From Sphingobacteriaceae bacterium (lineage in GTDB: Bacteria > Bacteroidota > Bacteroidia > Sphingobacteriales > Sphingobacteriaceae), in contig JACMJM010000045.1 of NCBI GenBank assembly GCA_014380615.1, forward strand, positions 1-64,000: a stretch of 64,000 nt of DNA, read 5' to 3'. Both the position numbers and the translations under genes were made by a program. Of the stretch, positions 34,884-43,178 are shown in pieces. The notes under the pieces are model-generated. The model ran no database searches, was not told the origin of the DNA, and worked only from the letters and a program-made list of their open reading frames with translations. Numbering within the stretch: position 1 is the first letter of the stretch; every line of letters starts with the position of its first letter.

Positions 34884-36380
34884 CTAGATAACGCCCAATA
34901 AATTTTTATCCACCGTCATAAAGTCCTCTTTCGGCGATTCACACATCTGACAGGTATAGTCATCTGGCAAATGTGTAAACGGTGTACCCGCAGCAATGCC
35001 ACTCAGTTCATCGCCAAAGCTTTCATCATAAACAGTTTGACAGTGCTTACACTGGTGAACCAAAACCGGAGCTTCTGTGAATTTTACTTCTTCGTTGAAA
35101 TTTGTTTCTACTGCTGAGAAAATATTGCCATTGGTCTGGATCTCATAGAAGGAATCACAAAGTTCGACCAACGATGCTGGTAATTCTTCGAGGCTTACGC
35201 TGGCTTTATAGACGATAAAATCTTTTGAGTTAGGATTGAAATCGCGGGTATGAAGGATTTCGAAGTTATCCTGTTGTTCTCTGTTTTTTTCCAAGCTGTC
35301 GGCTTTTTTCCTGATGATTACCGACCCGAATAAACCCGTTTTGGGATTGATTTTAATGGCAAAACAAAGTTTAAAGGTTCTGATATCGTCTTTGTCGAAC
35401 TGGCGAACCAGGTGATTCTTCAGCTTTAAAGCGTAATCGCATTGGTCTTCGATTTGCCAGTTAAGTTCATTGGAGGCATGCCTTACATTGATCCGGTGTT
35501 TTGCAAGAATCCAGTTCCATTGTTTCCGGCCGTCGGCGCTAATCCCTTTTATAATCAGCGATTTCCAGGGAGTGGTATTGATCTGGCCGATTCTGGATTG
35601 TAAACAAACCGCGCAGACATCTTTAAGGAAGGCAACGGAATATTGCTCGTTACGCTTGTAAATCCCGAGCCAATACTTATCGTCGTACCGGTTAAAGCCT
35701 TCGTAATAGGGTAGCTGAAAGTCGGGTAATACTAATTTCTCTTCGGGGTTCCTGGTGATCTTTTTATCTGATGCAATTTCAAGAAAAAGCAGGTTGCCGT
35801 CAATCTCCGGCTGGTCGTAAAAATGTGCCTTATTAGCTAAAATTACTTTTTCGAGAGTAAGACTAAGCGACGGTATATCTTCTGTGTAAACCAGTGTAGG
35901 CCAGGTATAAAATATATTGGTTTTAGGAAACCGGATATGCAGGTGCCAGTAATTGCTGGTGTCGGAAGCGATAAAATTGAGGTTTCCGGTAAAAAACGGG
36001 ATAAAAGTTTGATTGTTATCTGCTAAATTGATCTTTAGCTTGGGCTTGTCCTCAAATAGATCCAGTATGTCTTTATAAACACCTTCACGCAGCCAGTTCG
36101 AAGTACTGAAAATATCTTCAGACACATACGAGCTTACGATATTTGGGTAGGTATCTGTCCCTATCTCATAATCAATATCTGCTATTGAAAACTCATGTTC
36201 GAGGTCTTCCAACTGCTCTGAACGAACCGATAAAAATAACTGCTGACGGTTGCCTAAACTCACGTTATCAATCCCTGCTTTTTCAGCCGCGCTTAAAATA
36301 TCAAGTAAATCTCCTGCGGCAACAATACCGCCGGGCAGGTTTACTTTTATGGTGTGCTTGTTGTCTGTTAATTCACTCAT
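34884..36380 (-). CDS. Rubredoxin-tailed protein with nitrite/sulfite-reductase half-domain
   Basis: A 498-aa protein of the nitrate cluster. The C-terminus is a rubredoxin iron site, C444-X2-C447 ... C477-X2-C480 (HQCKHCQTVYDE, DYTCQMCESPKEDF). The N-terminus (about 10-60: IKVNLPGGIVAAGDLLDILS, AEKAGIDNVSLGNRQQLFL) resembles the ferredoxin-like half-domain of nitrite/sulfite reductases. The middle shows no siroheme/[4Fe-4S] cysteine motif (only CAVC near 240), so it is probably not itself a reductase. Directly downstream of the nitrate reductase gene (93 bp), it may pass electrons to it. Domain assignment for the N-terminus is moderate; the electron-carrier role is inference. Confidence 0.75.
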   Translation of the reverse strand: MSELTDNKHTIKVNLPGGIVAAGDLLDILSAAEKAGIDNVSLGNRQQLFLSVRSEQLEDLEHEFSIADIDYEIGTDTYPNIVSSYVSEDIFSTSNWLREGVYKDILDLFEDKPKLKINLADNNQTFIPFFTGNLNFIASDTSNYWHLHIRFPKTNIFYTWPTLVYTEDIPSLSLTLEKVILANKAHFYDQPEIDGNLLFLEIASDKKITRNPEEKLVLPDFQLPYYEGFNRYDDKYWLGIYKRNEQYSVAFLKDVCAVCLQSRIGQINTTPWKSLIIKGISADGRKQWNWILAKHRINVRHASNELNWQIEDQCDYALKLKNHLVRQFDKDDIRTFKLCFAIKINPKTGLFGSVIIRKKADSLEKNREQQDNFEILHTRDFNPNSKDFIVYKASVSLEELPASLVELCDSFYEIQTNGNIFSAVETNFNEEVKFTEAPVLVHQCKHCQTVYDESFGDELSGIAAGTPFTHLPDDYTCQMCESPKEDFMTVDKNLLGVI

Positions 36381-36393
36381 TTGTATGGTTGTT

Positions 36394-36426
36394 AACGCAG
36401 ACAGCGTTCTGAACGCTGTCTGCGTT
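36394..36426. repeat. 33 nt near-perfect palindrome between nasA-type and rubredoxin genes
   Basis: AACGCAGACAGCGTTC (36394-36409) and GAACGCTGTCTGCGTT (36411-36426) are exact complements around a single base. It could form a very stable RNA hairpin in the intercistronic region, with no T-tract. Related words (GGCAGCGTTTAGAACG, AACGCTGTCTGACGTTC) occur at 54883-54953, so it belongs to a dispersed family. Confidence 0.75.
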
Positions 36427-36473
36427 TGATACGTCGAAGATTCACTTTTATAATGATTCGCAGTTTATACTAA

Positions 36474-39400
36474 CTATATCAGTAAGCTTGCGGTTTGTTC
36501 ATTCAGAACTTCCTCTAATATTCTCTTTACTTCCGGTTTGCATGAACCACAACCAGTTCCGGCACCTGTAGAATTACAAATGTCTTTCATTGATGTGCAG
36601 CCTTCCTGAATCTTCATTTTAATATTATCAGCTCCTACATTATTGCAGCTACATACCAGCTTGCCCAATACCGGCTCAGCTTTTTTGCCGCTTCGAAGTA
36701 AATGAAGCCGCTTTTCGCTTAGCTCGATTTTTCCCTCAATCAGTTCCCTGAATTCCTGAAACTCCGATTTGTCCCCTATGAGGATAGCACCCACCAACCG
36801 ATCTTCACGCACGATACATTTTTTATAATACCGTTTTGCTTTGTCGATAAACACAATTTCCTCATAACTGCGATCTTCTTCAGGGTACTCGGCTTCCCCG
36901 ATACTGCAGAGATCGAAACCATGTATTTTAATGATATTCATAAACACACTGCCCCGGTAATAGCTGGCTATATCTCCGTTGAGGTACTGTGCTACAATTT
37001 CGGCCTGCTGTTCGGCTGCCGCCGTAATACCGTATAAAACTCCTTCAAACTCGGCAATTTCGCCGATGGCGTAGATGGAAGGATCACTCGTTGTTAAGCG
37101 TTTATCCACTACTACCCCTCTTTTGCATTCCAGCCCGATCTCTCTGGCCAGTTCAATGTTAGGAGTGGTGCCGATAGCAATAATCATGGCATCGCAGTCT
37201 ATTTTCCGCCCACTGGCTAATCCAACACCGGTTAGTTTAGAACGGCCATAGAATAATTGAACTTCATCATTATAATAGATATCACAGCCCTGATCAACCA
37301 TTTCTTCGTGAAGCAGCTGGCTTCCCAGCGGATCTAGTTGCCGGTTCAGGAACCTGGAGATCCGCTGTACAATGGTAATCTTGATCCCGATTTCACGTAA
37401 GGACGCCGCCATTTCAAGTCCCAGTAAGCCGCCACCCACAATCAATACATGACCGTTTTTGGGTACGTGTCTTTTGAAATTATCGGCATCCAAACGACTT
37501 CTCATCGTGAAAATTCCCGGAAGGGTAGGGACATTTCTTGGAACAGCAGCACGGCTGCCTGTAGCCATAATTAAAACATCATAAGGTGTTTTAATGCCAC
37601 GAGAATCGGTAACGAATTTTTCTTCCCGATTTATTTTTTCTACGCTTACGCCTCTTAACAAGCGGATATTATATTCCGGTTCTTCAGCATCTTTCATTTT
37701 TACCAGTTGCTCCCAGCGTTGTTCTCCGCTGATATAATCGGGCAACATTACACGGTTGTAAAAAGGGAAGTCTTCTTTACTGAAAATGGTGATCTCATCG
37801 TCTTTATTAATCTCCCGATACGACTTTACAAAACCATACGAACCCGCGCCAGCTCCGATAACCACAATGCGCTGAGCCGGCTTTTTGTATTTTTCTACGT
37901 TTACCGCGCAGAATTTAAAGTCTGGTTCTTTAGAGATCGGATCAAGGATAGGACTGGTAATATTATTGGCGCGATTTAGATCGTTACCTAAAATTTTGCC
38001 CCAATGCATGGGAAGGAAAACAACGCCTTTTTTAATCGCAAAGGTAAGTTTAGCTTTTAATCTCACTTCGCCGCGGCGCGATTTAACTACTACAACAGTA
38101 TCTTCTTTTATCTCAAGCGAAGCGGCATCTTCCGGATGAATTTCAAGAAATGCCTGTGAGATATGTTTATTTAGCTTGTTAACCTTTCCTGTTTTGCTCA
38201 TAGTATGCCACTGGTCTCTGATGCGACCTGTGGTTAAAATGAACGGAAAATCTTCGTTCGGCATCTCACTCAAGTTCGTATCAGGAGGAGAATGAAGGAT
38301 TGCTTTTGTACTAGCAGTGAAGAATTTATTGTTGGTGAACAAGCGTTTGGTTCCTTCGCCTGTTTTTTTGTTAAAGGGCCACTGAACGGTTTTGTTCTTT
38401 TTAATAAAATCATAATCCAGACCGCTGATATTCAGATTCGTTTTGGCGGTAAGGCGGGTATGTTCTAAATAAACTTCTTCAGGGGAGGTATAATCGAAGC
38501 CTTTATAACCCATTTTTTGTGCAAAGCGACAAATGATCTCATAATCAGGCAGTGCTTCGCCCGGTGCCGGAACTATTTTGCTTAAATGACTGATTCTTCT
38601 TTCCGAATTAGTCATAGTACCTTCTTTTTCTGTCCAGGTAGCCGCGGGCAAAATTACATCAGCATATTTTAAGGTTTCCACCTTGTTCGTAATATCCTGA
38701 ACTACTACGAATTTGGCTTTTTTTAAGCCTTCTTCGGCCCAGCGGGCATTAGGTAAGCTGGTAAGAGGATTGGTACAGATAATCCAGATCGCCTTTAAAG
38801 TGCCGTCGTTCAAACCGTCGAACATTTGGGTGGCGGTTAATCCTGGTTTAGGCGAGATAGTAGTGCCTTTCCAGAATTTCTGAACTTCTTCTCTATGAAG
38901 CGGGTTGGTAAGATCCCGGTGTGCCGGAAGCAGGTTTGAAAGGCCGCCAACTTCACGTCCGCCCATTGCGTTTGGTTGTCCTGTTAAAGAAAATGGGCCA
39001 GAGCCGGGTTTTCCAATGTGACCTGTGATAAGGTTCAGATTAATAAGACTTAAGTTTTTATTTACACCGATCGAGCTTTGGTTCAAACCCATGGTCCACA
39101 TGGTAAGGAATCCTTTAGCGTCGCCGATGTATTGAGCGGCGAGGCGAATATCAGCCTCAGAAACTCCGCAAATGGCAGCGGCTTGTTCCATGCTTTTTTC
39201 GAACACCAGTTCGCGGTAGCGGTCGAAACCCTCGGTATGATTTTTTACGAAATCCAGATCAATATCACCATTCTCGATAATTGCCCGACCTATAGCGTAG
39301 TTAAGCGTAATATCGGTTCCGGGGTTTAATTGAAGATGAAGATCGGCAATAGAGCAGGTGTCTGTAACACGAGGATCTACCACGATGATTTTTACATTCG

Positions 39401-39995
39401 GGTTCTCTGCTTTATGAGCCTCAACACGACGCCAGATAATGGGGTGGCACCAGGCTGGGTTGGCTCCTGTTACATAAAAGCAATCAGCAAGTTCTATATC
39501 ATCATAGCAAACAGGTACACTGTCTTCACCAAGTGTCATTTTATATCCAACTACTGCACTGCTCATACACAGTCGCGAGTTGGTATCGATATTATTGCTG
39601 CCGATAAAGCCTTTTATAAGCTTGTTAATTACATAATATTCCTCGGTTAAGCACTGTCCCGAAGCATAAAAGGCAACGGAATCAGGCCCGTATTTGTCAA
39701 TAAAGGTTTTAAAAACAGCTGCCGCTTTATCCAGGGCATTATCCCAGCTTACGCGTTGCAAGGGCATGTTTTTGTTCAGCCGCATTTGCGGGAAAAGTAA
39801 GCGGTCGGTTTTATCATTTACCGTATAGTGCAGGTTCATACCTTTACTGCATAGCATACCCTTATTAACAGGGTGATCCATGTCGCCGGTAACGGTAACC
39901 ACATCATTTTTGTCTTTATTTACCACAATGCCGCAGCCTACGCCGCAGTAGCAACAGGTGGTGTTAAAAGCTTGACTATGTGCTTTATTGCTCAA
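36474..39995 (-). CDS. nasA: Assimilatory nitrate reductase fused to NirB-like NAD(P)H oxidoreductase
   Basis: 1173 aa with three parts. Residues 1-700 are a molybdopterin oxidoreductase: N-terminal [4Fe-4S] ligands C14-X2-C17-X3-C21 and C49, then MCSS-containing SRLCMSSAVVGYK and the MGD-binding TNPLTSLPNAR, and a C-terminal dinucleotide-binding domain (TTGRIRDQWHTMSKTGK). Residues about 725-1090 are a FAD/NAD(P)-binding domain like the front of NirB (VVIGAGAGSYGFV, LIVGGGLLGLEMAASL, IYAIGEIAEF). Residues about 1115-1165 are a BFD-like [2Fe-2S] domain (CSCNNVG, CNSTGAGTGCGSCKPEV). The fusion would let NAD(P)H feed nitrate reduction in one polypeptide. Cytoplasmic: no signal peptide. Mo cofactor genes lie downstream. 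Confidence 0.9.
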   Translation of the reverse strand: MSNKAHSQAFNTTCCYCGVGCGIVVNKDKNDVVTVTGDMDHPVNKGMLCSKGMNLHYTVNDKTDRLLFPQMRLNKNMPLQRVSWDNALDKAAAVFKTFIDKYGPDSVAFYASGQCLTEEYYVINKLIKGFIGSNNIDTNSRLCMSSAVVGYKMTLGEDSVPVCYDDIELADCFYVTGANPAWCHPIIWRRVEAHKAENPNVKIIVVDPRVTDTCSIADLHLQLNPGTDITLNYAIGRAIIENGDIDLDFVKNHTEGFDRYRELVFEKSMEQAAAICGVSEADIRLAAQYIGDAKGFLTMWTMGLNQSSIGVNKNLSLINLNLITGHIGKPGSGPFSLTGQPNAMGGREVGGLSNLLPAHRDLTNPLHREEVQKFWKGTTISPKPGLTATQMFDGLNDGTLKAIWIICTNPLTSLPNARWAEEGLKKAKFVVVQDITNKVETLKYADVILPAATWTEKEGTMTNSERRISHLSKIVPAPGEALPDYEIICRFAQKMGYKGFDYTSPEEVYLEHTRLTAKTNLNISGLDYDFIKKNKTVQWPFNKKTGEGTKRLFTNNKFFTASTKAILHSPPDTNLSEMPNEDFPFILTTGRIRDQWHTMSKTGKVNKLNKHISQAFLEIHPEDAASLEIKEDTVVVVKSRRGEVRLKAKLTFAIKKGVVFLPMHWGKILGNDLNRANNITSPILDPISKEPDFKFCAVNVEKYKKPAQRIVVIGAGAGSYGFVKSYREINKDDEITIFSKEDFPFYNRVMLPDYISGEQRWEQLVKMKDAEEPEYNIRLLRGVSVEKINREEKFVTDSRGIKTPYDVLIMATGSRAAVPRNVPTLPGIFTMRSRLDADNFKRHVPKNGHVLIVGGGLLGLEMAASLREIGIKITIVQRISRFLNRQLDPLGSQLLHEEMVDQGCDIYYNDEVQLFYGRSKLTGVGLASGRKIDCDAMIIAIGTTPNIELAREIGLECKRGVVVDKRLTTSDPSIYAIGEIAEFEGVLYGITAAAEQQAEIVAQYLNGDIASYYRGSVFMNIIKIHGFDLCSIGEAEYPEEDRSYEEIVFIDKAKRYYKKCIVREDRLVGAILIGDKSEFQEFRELIEGKIELSEKRLHLLRSGKKAEPVLGKLVCSCNNVGADNIKMKIQEGCTSMKDICNSTGAGTGCGSCKPEVKRILEEVLNEQTASLLI

Positions 39996-40013
39996 AATTC
40001 GTCCTTTTTATGC

Positions 40014-41315
40014 TTACGCAGTTTGTAATTTTCCTTCAGGTTCGGCTAATTGAGTTTCTGTTTGAGTTCTTTCAAACGGAGTGATAACTACAATCAGGCC
40101 GATAATTCCTACGGCAACGCCGATGTAAAAGAAGGCGTCAGCATAGGTAAGTGATGCTGATTTAAAAAGGAAACCGAATAAAACCGCACCTAAATTTCCG
40201 CCGGCACCAACAATACCGCTAACAGAACCAATTGCTTTTTTATTAATGAAGGGGACAATAGAATAAGTGGTTCCATTGGCCATTTTTAAGAATAAGGCGA
40301 ACACCAGCATGGCGAAAATTGCCATTTGCAAGGTTGCGGAATTGGCGAAAAAAGCAAGTCCGATACCTTCAAGTATCAGGAACATTCCTAACAAATAACC
40401 TTTTCCTTTAAGTCCGTAAGTTTTGCCCACTCTGTCACTTACAATTCCACCAAGCGCGCGTGCAAACAGATTCATTAATCCGAAAATAGCAGCAAGCGCT
40501 CCTGCCATAATTAATGAAGCGTTAAAATTATCGACAAAAAATACCGCTGCAACGTTATCAATAGTAATTTCTACACCAAAGCAGGCACCGTAAGCAAGTG
40601 CCAGTAACCATGTACGCGGATCTTTAGCCGCGGCGGTAAACGAGCCCTTGGTTTTTACCTTAGCGCTTCTTTTAAATTCATTGTAATTTCCTTTTGGGGT
40701 ATCTTTGGTGTATCTGTAATATACAAAGGCCATAATGAGTAAGATTACTCCCGGGATGATCATGGCGTATCTCCATGAATCCTGCTGGCTCGCATATCCT
40801 AAGCTCACAAATACTGAAGCTATTAATGGCATTACGAGATTGGTGACCCCGCCGCCAAGATTACCCCATCCACCGGCTACCGCATTGGCTGTACCAACAA
40901 TGTTGGGTGCAAACATCATCGAGGTATGGAATTGTGTAATCACGAATGATGCCCCTATTACTCCTATCACAAAACGGAACAATAAAAAGCTTTCGTAACT
41001 ATTGCACAAACCGATTCCGATAACCGGAAGGGCGCCAATAGCTAATAATATGGTATAGGATAACCGCGGGCCAAGGCTGTCGCACAGTTTACCGATAATT
41101 AATCGCGCTAGAATGGTGGCAGATACTGAAGCAATAAGAATGTTTCCGACCTGCTCTTTATTTAAATGTAACTGCTCTCTTACCAAAGGCATTAATGGCG
41201 CGATACCGAACCATCCGAAAAAACAAAAGAAGAACGTTACCCACGTAATGTGGAAGGTTCTCATCTGTATTCCCTTGGTCTTAAAAATATTTAGTTTATC
41301 TAGTGGCTTATTCAT
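40014..41315 (-). CDS. NarK/NasA-type nitrate/nitrite MFS transporter
   Basis: 433 aa with about 12 hydrophobic segments. The nitrate signature is present twice, as in the NNP family: NAVAGGWGNLGGGVTNL (about 143-159) and SGIVGAGGNLGAVLFG (about 358-373). The conserved substrate arginines would be in LLFRFVIGV (about R112-F) and the later half. Start ATG at 41315; MRTFHITW at residue 18 is an alternative start nearer the first helix. It lies between the ABC importer and the nitrate reductase and gives a second nitrate entry route, probably a nitrate/proton symporter or nitrate/nitrite exchanger. Confidence 0.92.
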   Translation of the reverse strand: MNKPLDKLNIFKTKGIQMRTFHITWVTFFFCFFGWFGIAPLMPLVREQLHLNKEQVGNILIASVSATILARLIIGKLCDSLGPRLSYTILLAIGALPVIGIGLCNSYESFLLFRFVIGVIGASFVITQFHTSMMFAPNIVGTANAVAGGWGNLGGGVTNLVMPLIASVFVSLGYASQQDSWRYAMIIPGVILLIMAFVYYRYTKDTPKGNYNEFKRSAKVKTKGSFTAAAKDPRTWLLALAYGACFGVEITIDNVAAVFFVDNFNASLIMAGALAAIFGLMNLFARALGGIVSDRVGKTYGLKGKGYLLGMFLILEGIGLAFFANSATLQMAIFAMLVFALFLKMANGTTYSIVPFINKKAIGSVSGIVGAGGNLGAVLFGFLFKSASLTYADAFFYIGVAVGIIGLIVVITPFERTQTETQLAEPEGKLQTA

Positions 41316-41340
41316 TGATTTGGTTTTAGTGTTTAAAATA

Positions 41341-41413
41341 ATTTTGTCATCTCGACGAAGGAGAGATCTTAAGCTTTATGCTAAGATTTCTCCCTCCGGT
41401 CGAAATGACAAAT
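41341..41413. repeat. Long imperfect inverted repeat upstream of the NarK gene
   Basis: Outer arms TTTTGTCATCTCGAC and GTCGAAATGACAAAT, middle GGAGAGATCTTA against TAAGATTTCTCCC, and an AAGC/GCTT-like centre. The whole can fold into a 70-nt cruciform. The GTCAT(C/T)TCGACnnAGGGAGAnATCT word is widespread in intergenic DNA of this phylum and likely marks a dispersed element. It lies between co-directional genes, so read-through hairpin effects on the operon are possible. Confidence 0.65.
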
Positions 41414-41436
41414 CGTTTTATGATATGGATATCAGC

Positions 41437-42300
41437 TTAATCGATATCGTTGATGTCGAATTTGTCGGTTAGCAGGCTTAGCAATCTATCATGAGTATCC
41501 ATATAGCCAGCCTCGTGTACGATTGATTTTTTATTCCTTGGCCTGTCCAGAGGTACGTCTACAATTTCTTTAATTGTAGCGGCAGGACCATCATTCATAA
41601 CTACTACACGATCTGATAAGAAGATCGCTTCTTCGATGTCGTGTGTAACCATTACGATGGTTTTATCGCGATTGTCGAGGTTCCATAGTTTTAAAAGTTC
41701 GATATGCATAGAACCTTTGGTTAAGGCGTCTAACGCGCCAAATGGCTCATCGAGTAAAAGGATTTTTGGGTTGATAGCAAACGCTCTTGCGATAGCAACA
41801 CGTTGTTTCATGCCACCAGAAAGATGTCCGGGTAATTTATGCCTGTGTTCCCACAGATGAACCATTTGAAGGTTTTTTTCTACCAGATCCTTTTTTTCTG
41901 AAGCCGAAAGATCTTTTAAAGCAGAATCTACAGCTACATAAATGTTTTGAAATACCGATAGCCATGGCAGAAGAGAGTAATTTTGAAATACGATCCCTCT
42001 GTCTGGGCCTGGCCCTTTTACCAAATTTCCGTTAGCGTAAACTTCTCCCGATGTTGGAGACACCATTCCGGAAATGGTATTCATTAATGTTGATTTTCCG
42101 CAACCAGAGTGGCCAATTAAGGTCACGATCTCACCCTTTTTTACATTCAGGCTGATATTGTTAATTGCGGTATATAATCCGTTGCTTTTTGATTTAAACG
42201 ATACAGTTACGTTCTCAATCTTAATTGCGTCTGGTCTGGTGTCTTCCTTTATAGTCTTTGTTTCCTTAACAACCACTTCTTCTGTTTCTGTTAGTATCAT
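41437..42300 (-). CDS. Nitrate ABC transporter ATP-binding protein
   Basis: A 287-aa ATPase of the NrtD/SsuB/TauB family that drives import through NrtB. Walker A GHSGCGKST (residues 63-71), signature LSGGMKQR (160-167), Walker B ILLLDEPFGALD (180-191, D184 and E185) and switch histidine in MVTHDIEEAIFLSDR. N-terminal acidic tail of about 25 residues precedes the domain. Its gene follows the permease by 32 bp. Only a single ATPase gene is present, unlike the NrtC plus NrtD pair of cyanobacteria, so it probably works as a homodimer. Confidence 0.93.
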   Translation of the reverse strand: MILTETEEVVVKETKTIKEDTRPDAIKIENVTVSFKSKSNGLYTAINNISLNVKKGEIVTLIGHSGCGKSTLMNTISGMVSPTSGEVYANGNLVKGPGPDRGIVFQNYSLLPWLSVFQNIYVAVDSALKDLSASEKKDLVEKNLQMVHLWEHRHKLPGHLSGGMKQRVAIARAFAINPKILLLDEPFGALDALTKGSMHIELLKLWNLDNRDKTIVMVTHDIEEAIFLSDRVVVMNDGPAATIKEIVDVPLDRPRNKKSIVHEAGYMDTHDRLLSLLTDKFDINDID

Positions 42301-42332
42301 AATAATTAGCTTTAGATATATGAATAGATAGA

Positions 42333-43121
42333 TTATTTATTCTCCCAAGTAAAAGCATGCTGAACTGCACTAAACATTTTGTCTAGTATTAGTCCTACTG
42401 TTCCGATGATGAGAATGGCGATCAGGATTTTCTCTAATGATAATCCGTTCCAGCTATCCCAAACAAAAAATCCGATTCCGACACCGCCGGATAGCATTTC
42501 TCCGGCTACAATTACCAACCATGCTACCCCGATTGCTAATCTCAATCCGGTAATCATGTGTGGTAATGCAAAAGGAAGCATGATTTTGGTGATATATTTC
42601 CATGTAGAAAAACCAAAGGCTTTTCCCACGTTTTTATGGTCTGCGGGAATACTAGCTACTCCAAAAGAAGTATTGATAAGTGTTGGCCATAATGAAGTTA
42701 TGGCGATGATGAATACCGTTGCGCCTTCTGCCGCCTGAAATGCGAGTAGCCCTAGCGGAAACCAAGCAAGGGGCGAAACCGGACGAAGTATTTGAACAAT
42801 TGGATTAAACAAACGCATCATGAATTTTGAAGAGCCCATTGCTAAACCCATCGGGATAGCAATTAAACTGCCTATGCCGAAACCTAGAAATACACGGTAA
42901 ATAGAACTGAAAAGTTGGTTTCCGATTCCTTTGTCGTTGGGGCCGCGATCATAAAAAGGTTCTGCTATAAGTTCTTTAAACACAACCCAGGTTGATGCCG
43001 GACCAGGGATTTCACGATCAGTAACTATTGCTACCAGTTCCCAAATCACACCTAAGATTATTAGGCTTCCAAAAAAAGCAAGAATTGTGTAGAGCGTGTC
43101 GAGTGTTAGGATCTTCTTCAT
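42333..43121 (-). CDS. nrtB: Nitrate ABC transporter permease
   Basis: A 262-aa membrane protein of the NrtB/CmpB/SsuC type with about six transmembrane segments. LVIVAGEMLSGGVGIGFFVWDSWNGLSLEKIL (about 200-231) and the EAA loop region FGFSTWKYITKIMLPFALPHMITGLRLAIG (about 163-192) are family marks. It lies between nrtA and the ATPase gene; a 57 bp gap containing a strong hairpin separates it from nrtA. Confidence 0.92.
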   Translation of the reverse strand: MKKILTLDTLYTILAFFGSLIILGVIWELVAIVTDREIPGPASTWVVFKELIAEPFYDRGPNDKGIGNQLFSSIYRVFLGFGIGSLIAIPMGLAMGSSKFMMRLFNPIVQILRPVSPLAWFPLGLLAFQAAEGATVFIIAITSLWPTLINTSFGVASIPADHKNVGKAFGFSTWKYITKIMLPFALPHMITGLRLAIGVAWLVIVAGEMLSGGVGIGFFVWDSWNGLSLEKILIAILIIGTVGLILDKMFSAVQHAFTWENK

Positions 43122-43139
43122 CTTATGTTTGGTTTTAAA

Positions 43140-43161
43140 TCCTCCGGCTCAGGCCGGAGGA
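43140..43161. other. Intercistronic hairpin between nrtA and nrtB
   Basis: TCCTCCGGC (43140-43148) and GCCGGAGGA (43153-43161) pair perfectly around TCAG. No T-tract follows on either strand, so it is not a terminator. In binding-protein-dependent operons such a hairpin often protects the 3' end of the upstream message, giving more binding protein than permease. Confidence 0.6.
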
Positions 43162-43178
43162 AGTGTTTTAAATTGTTG

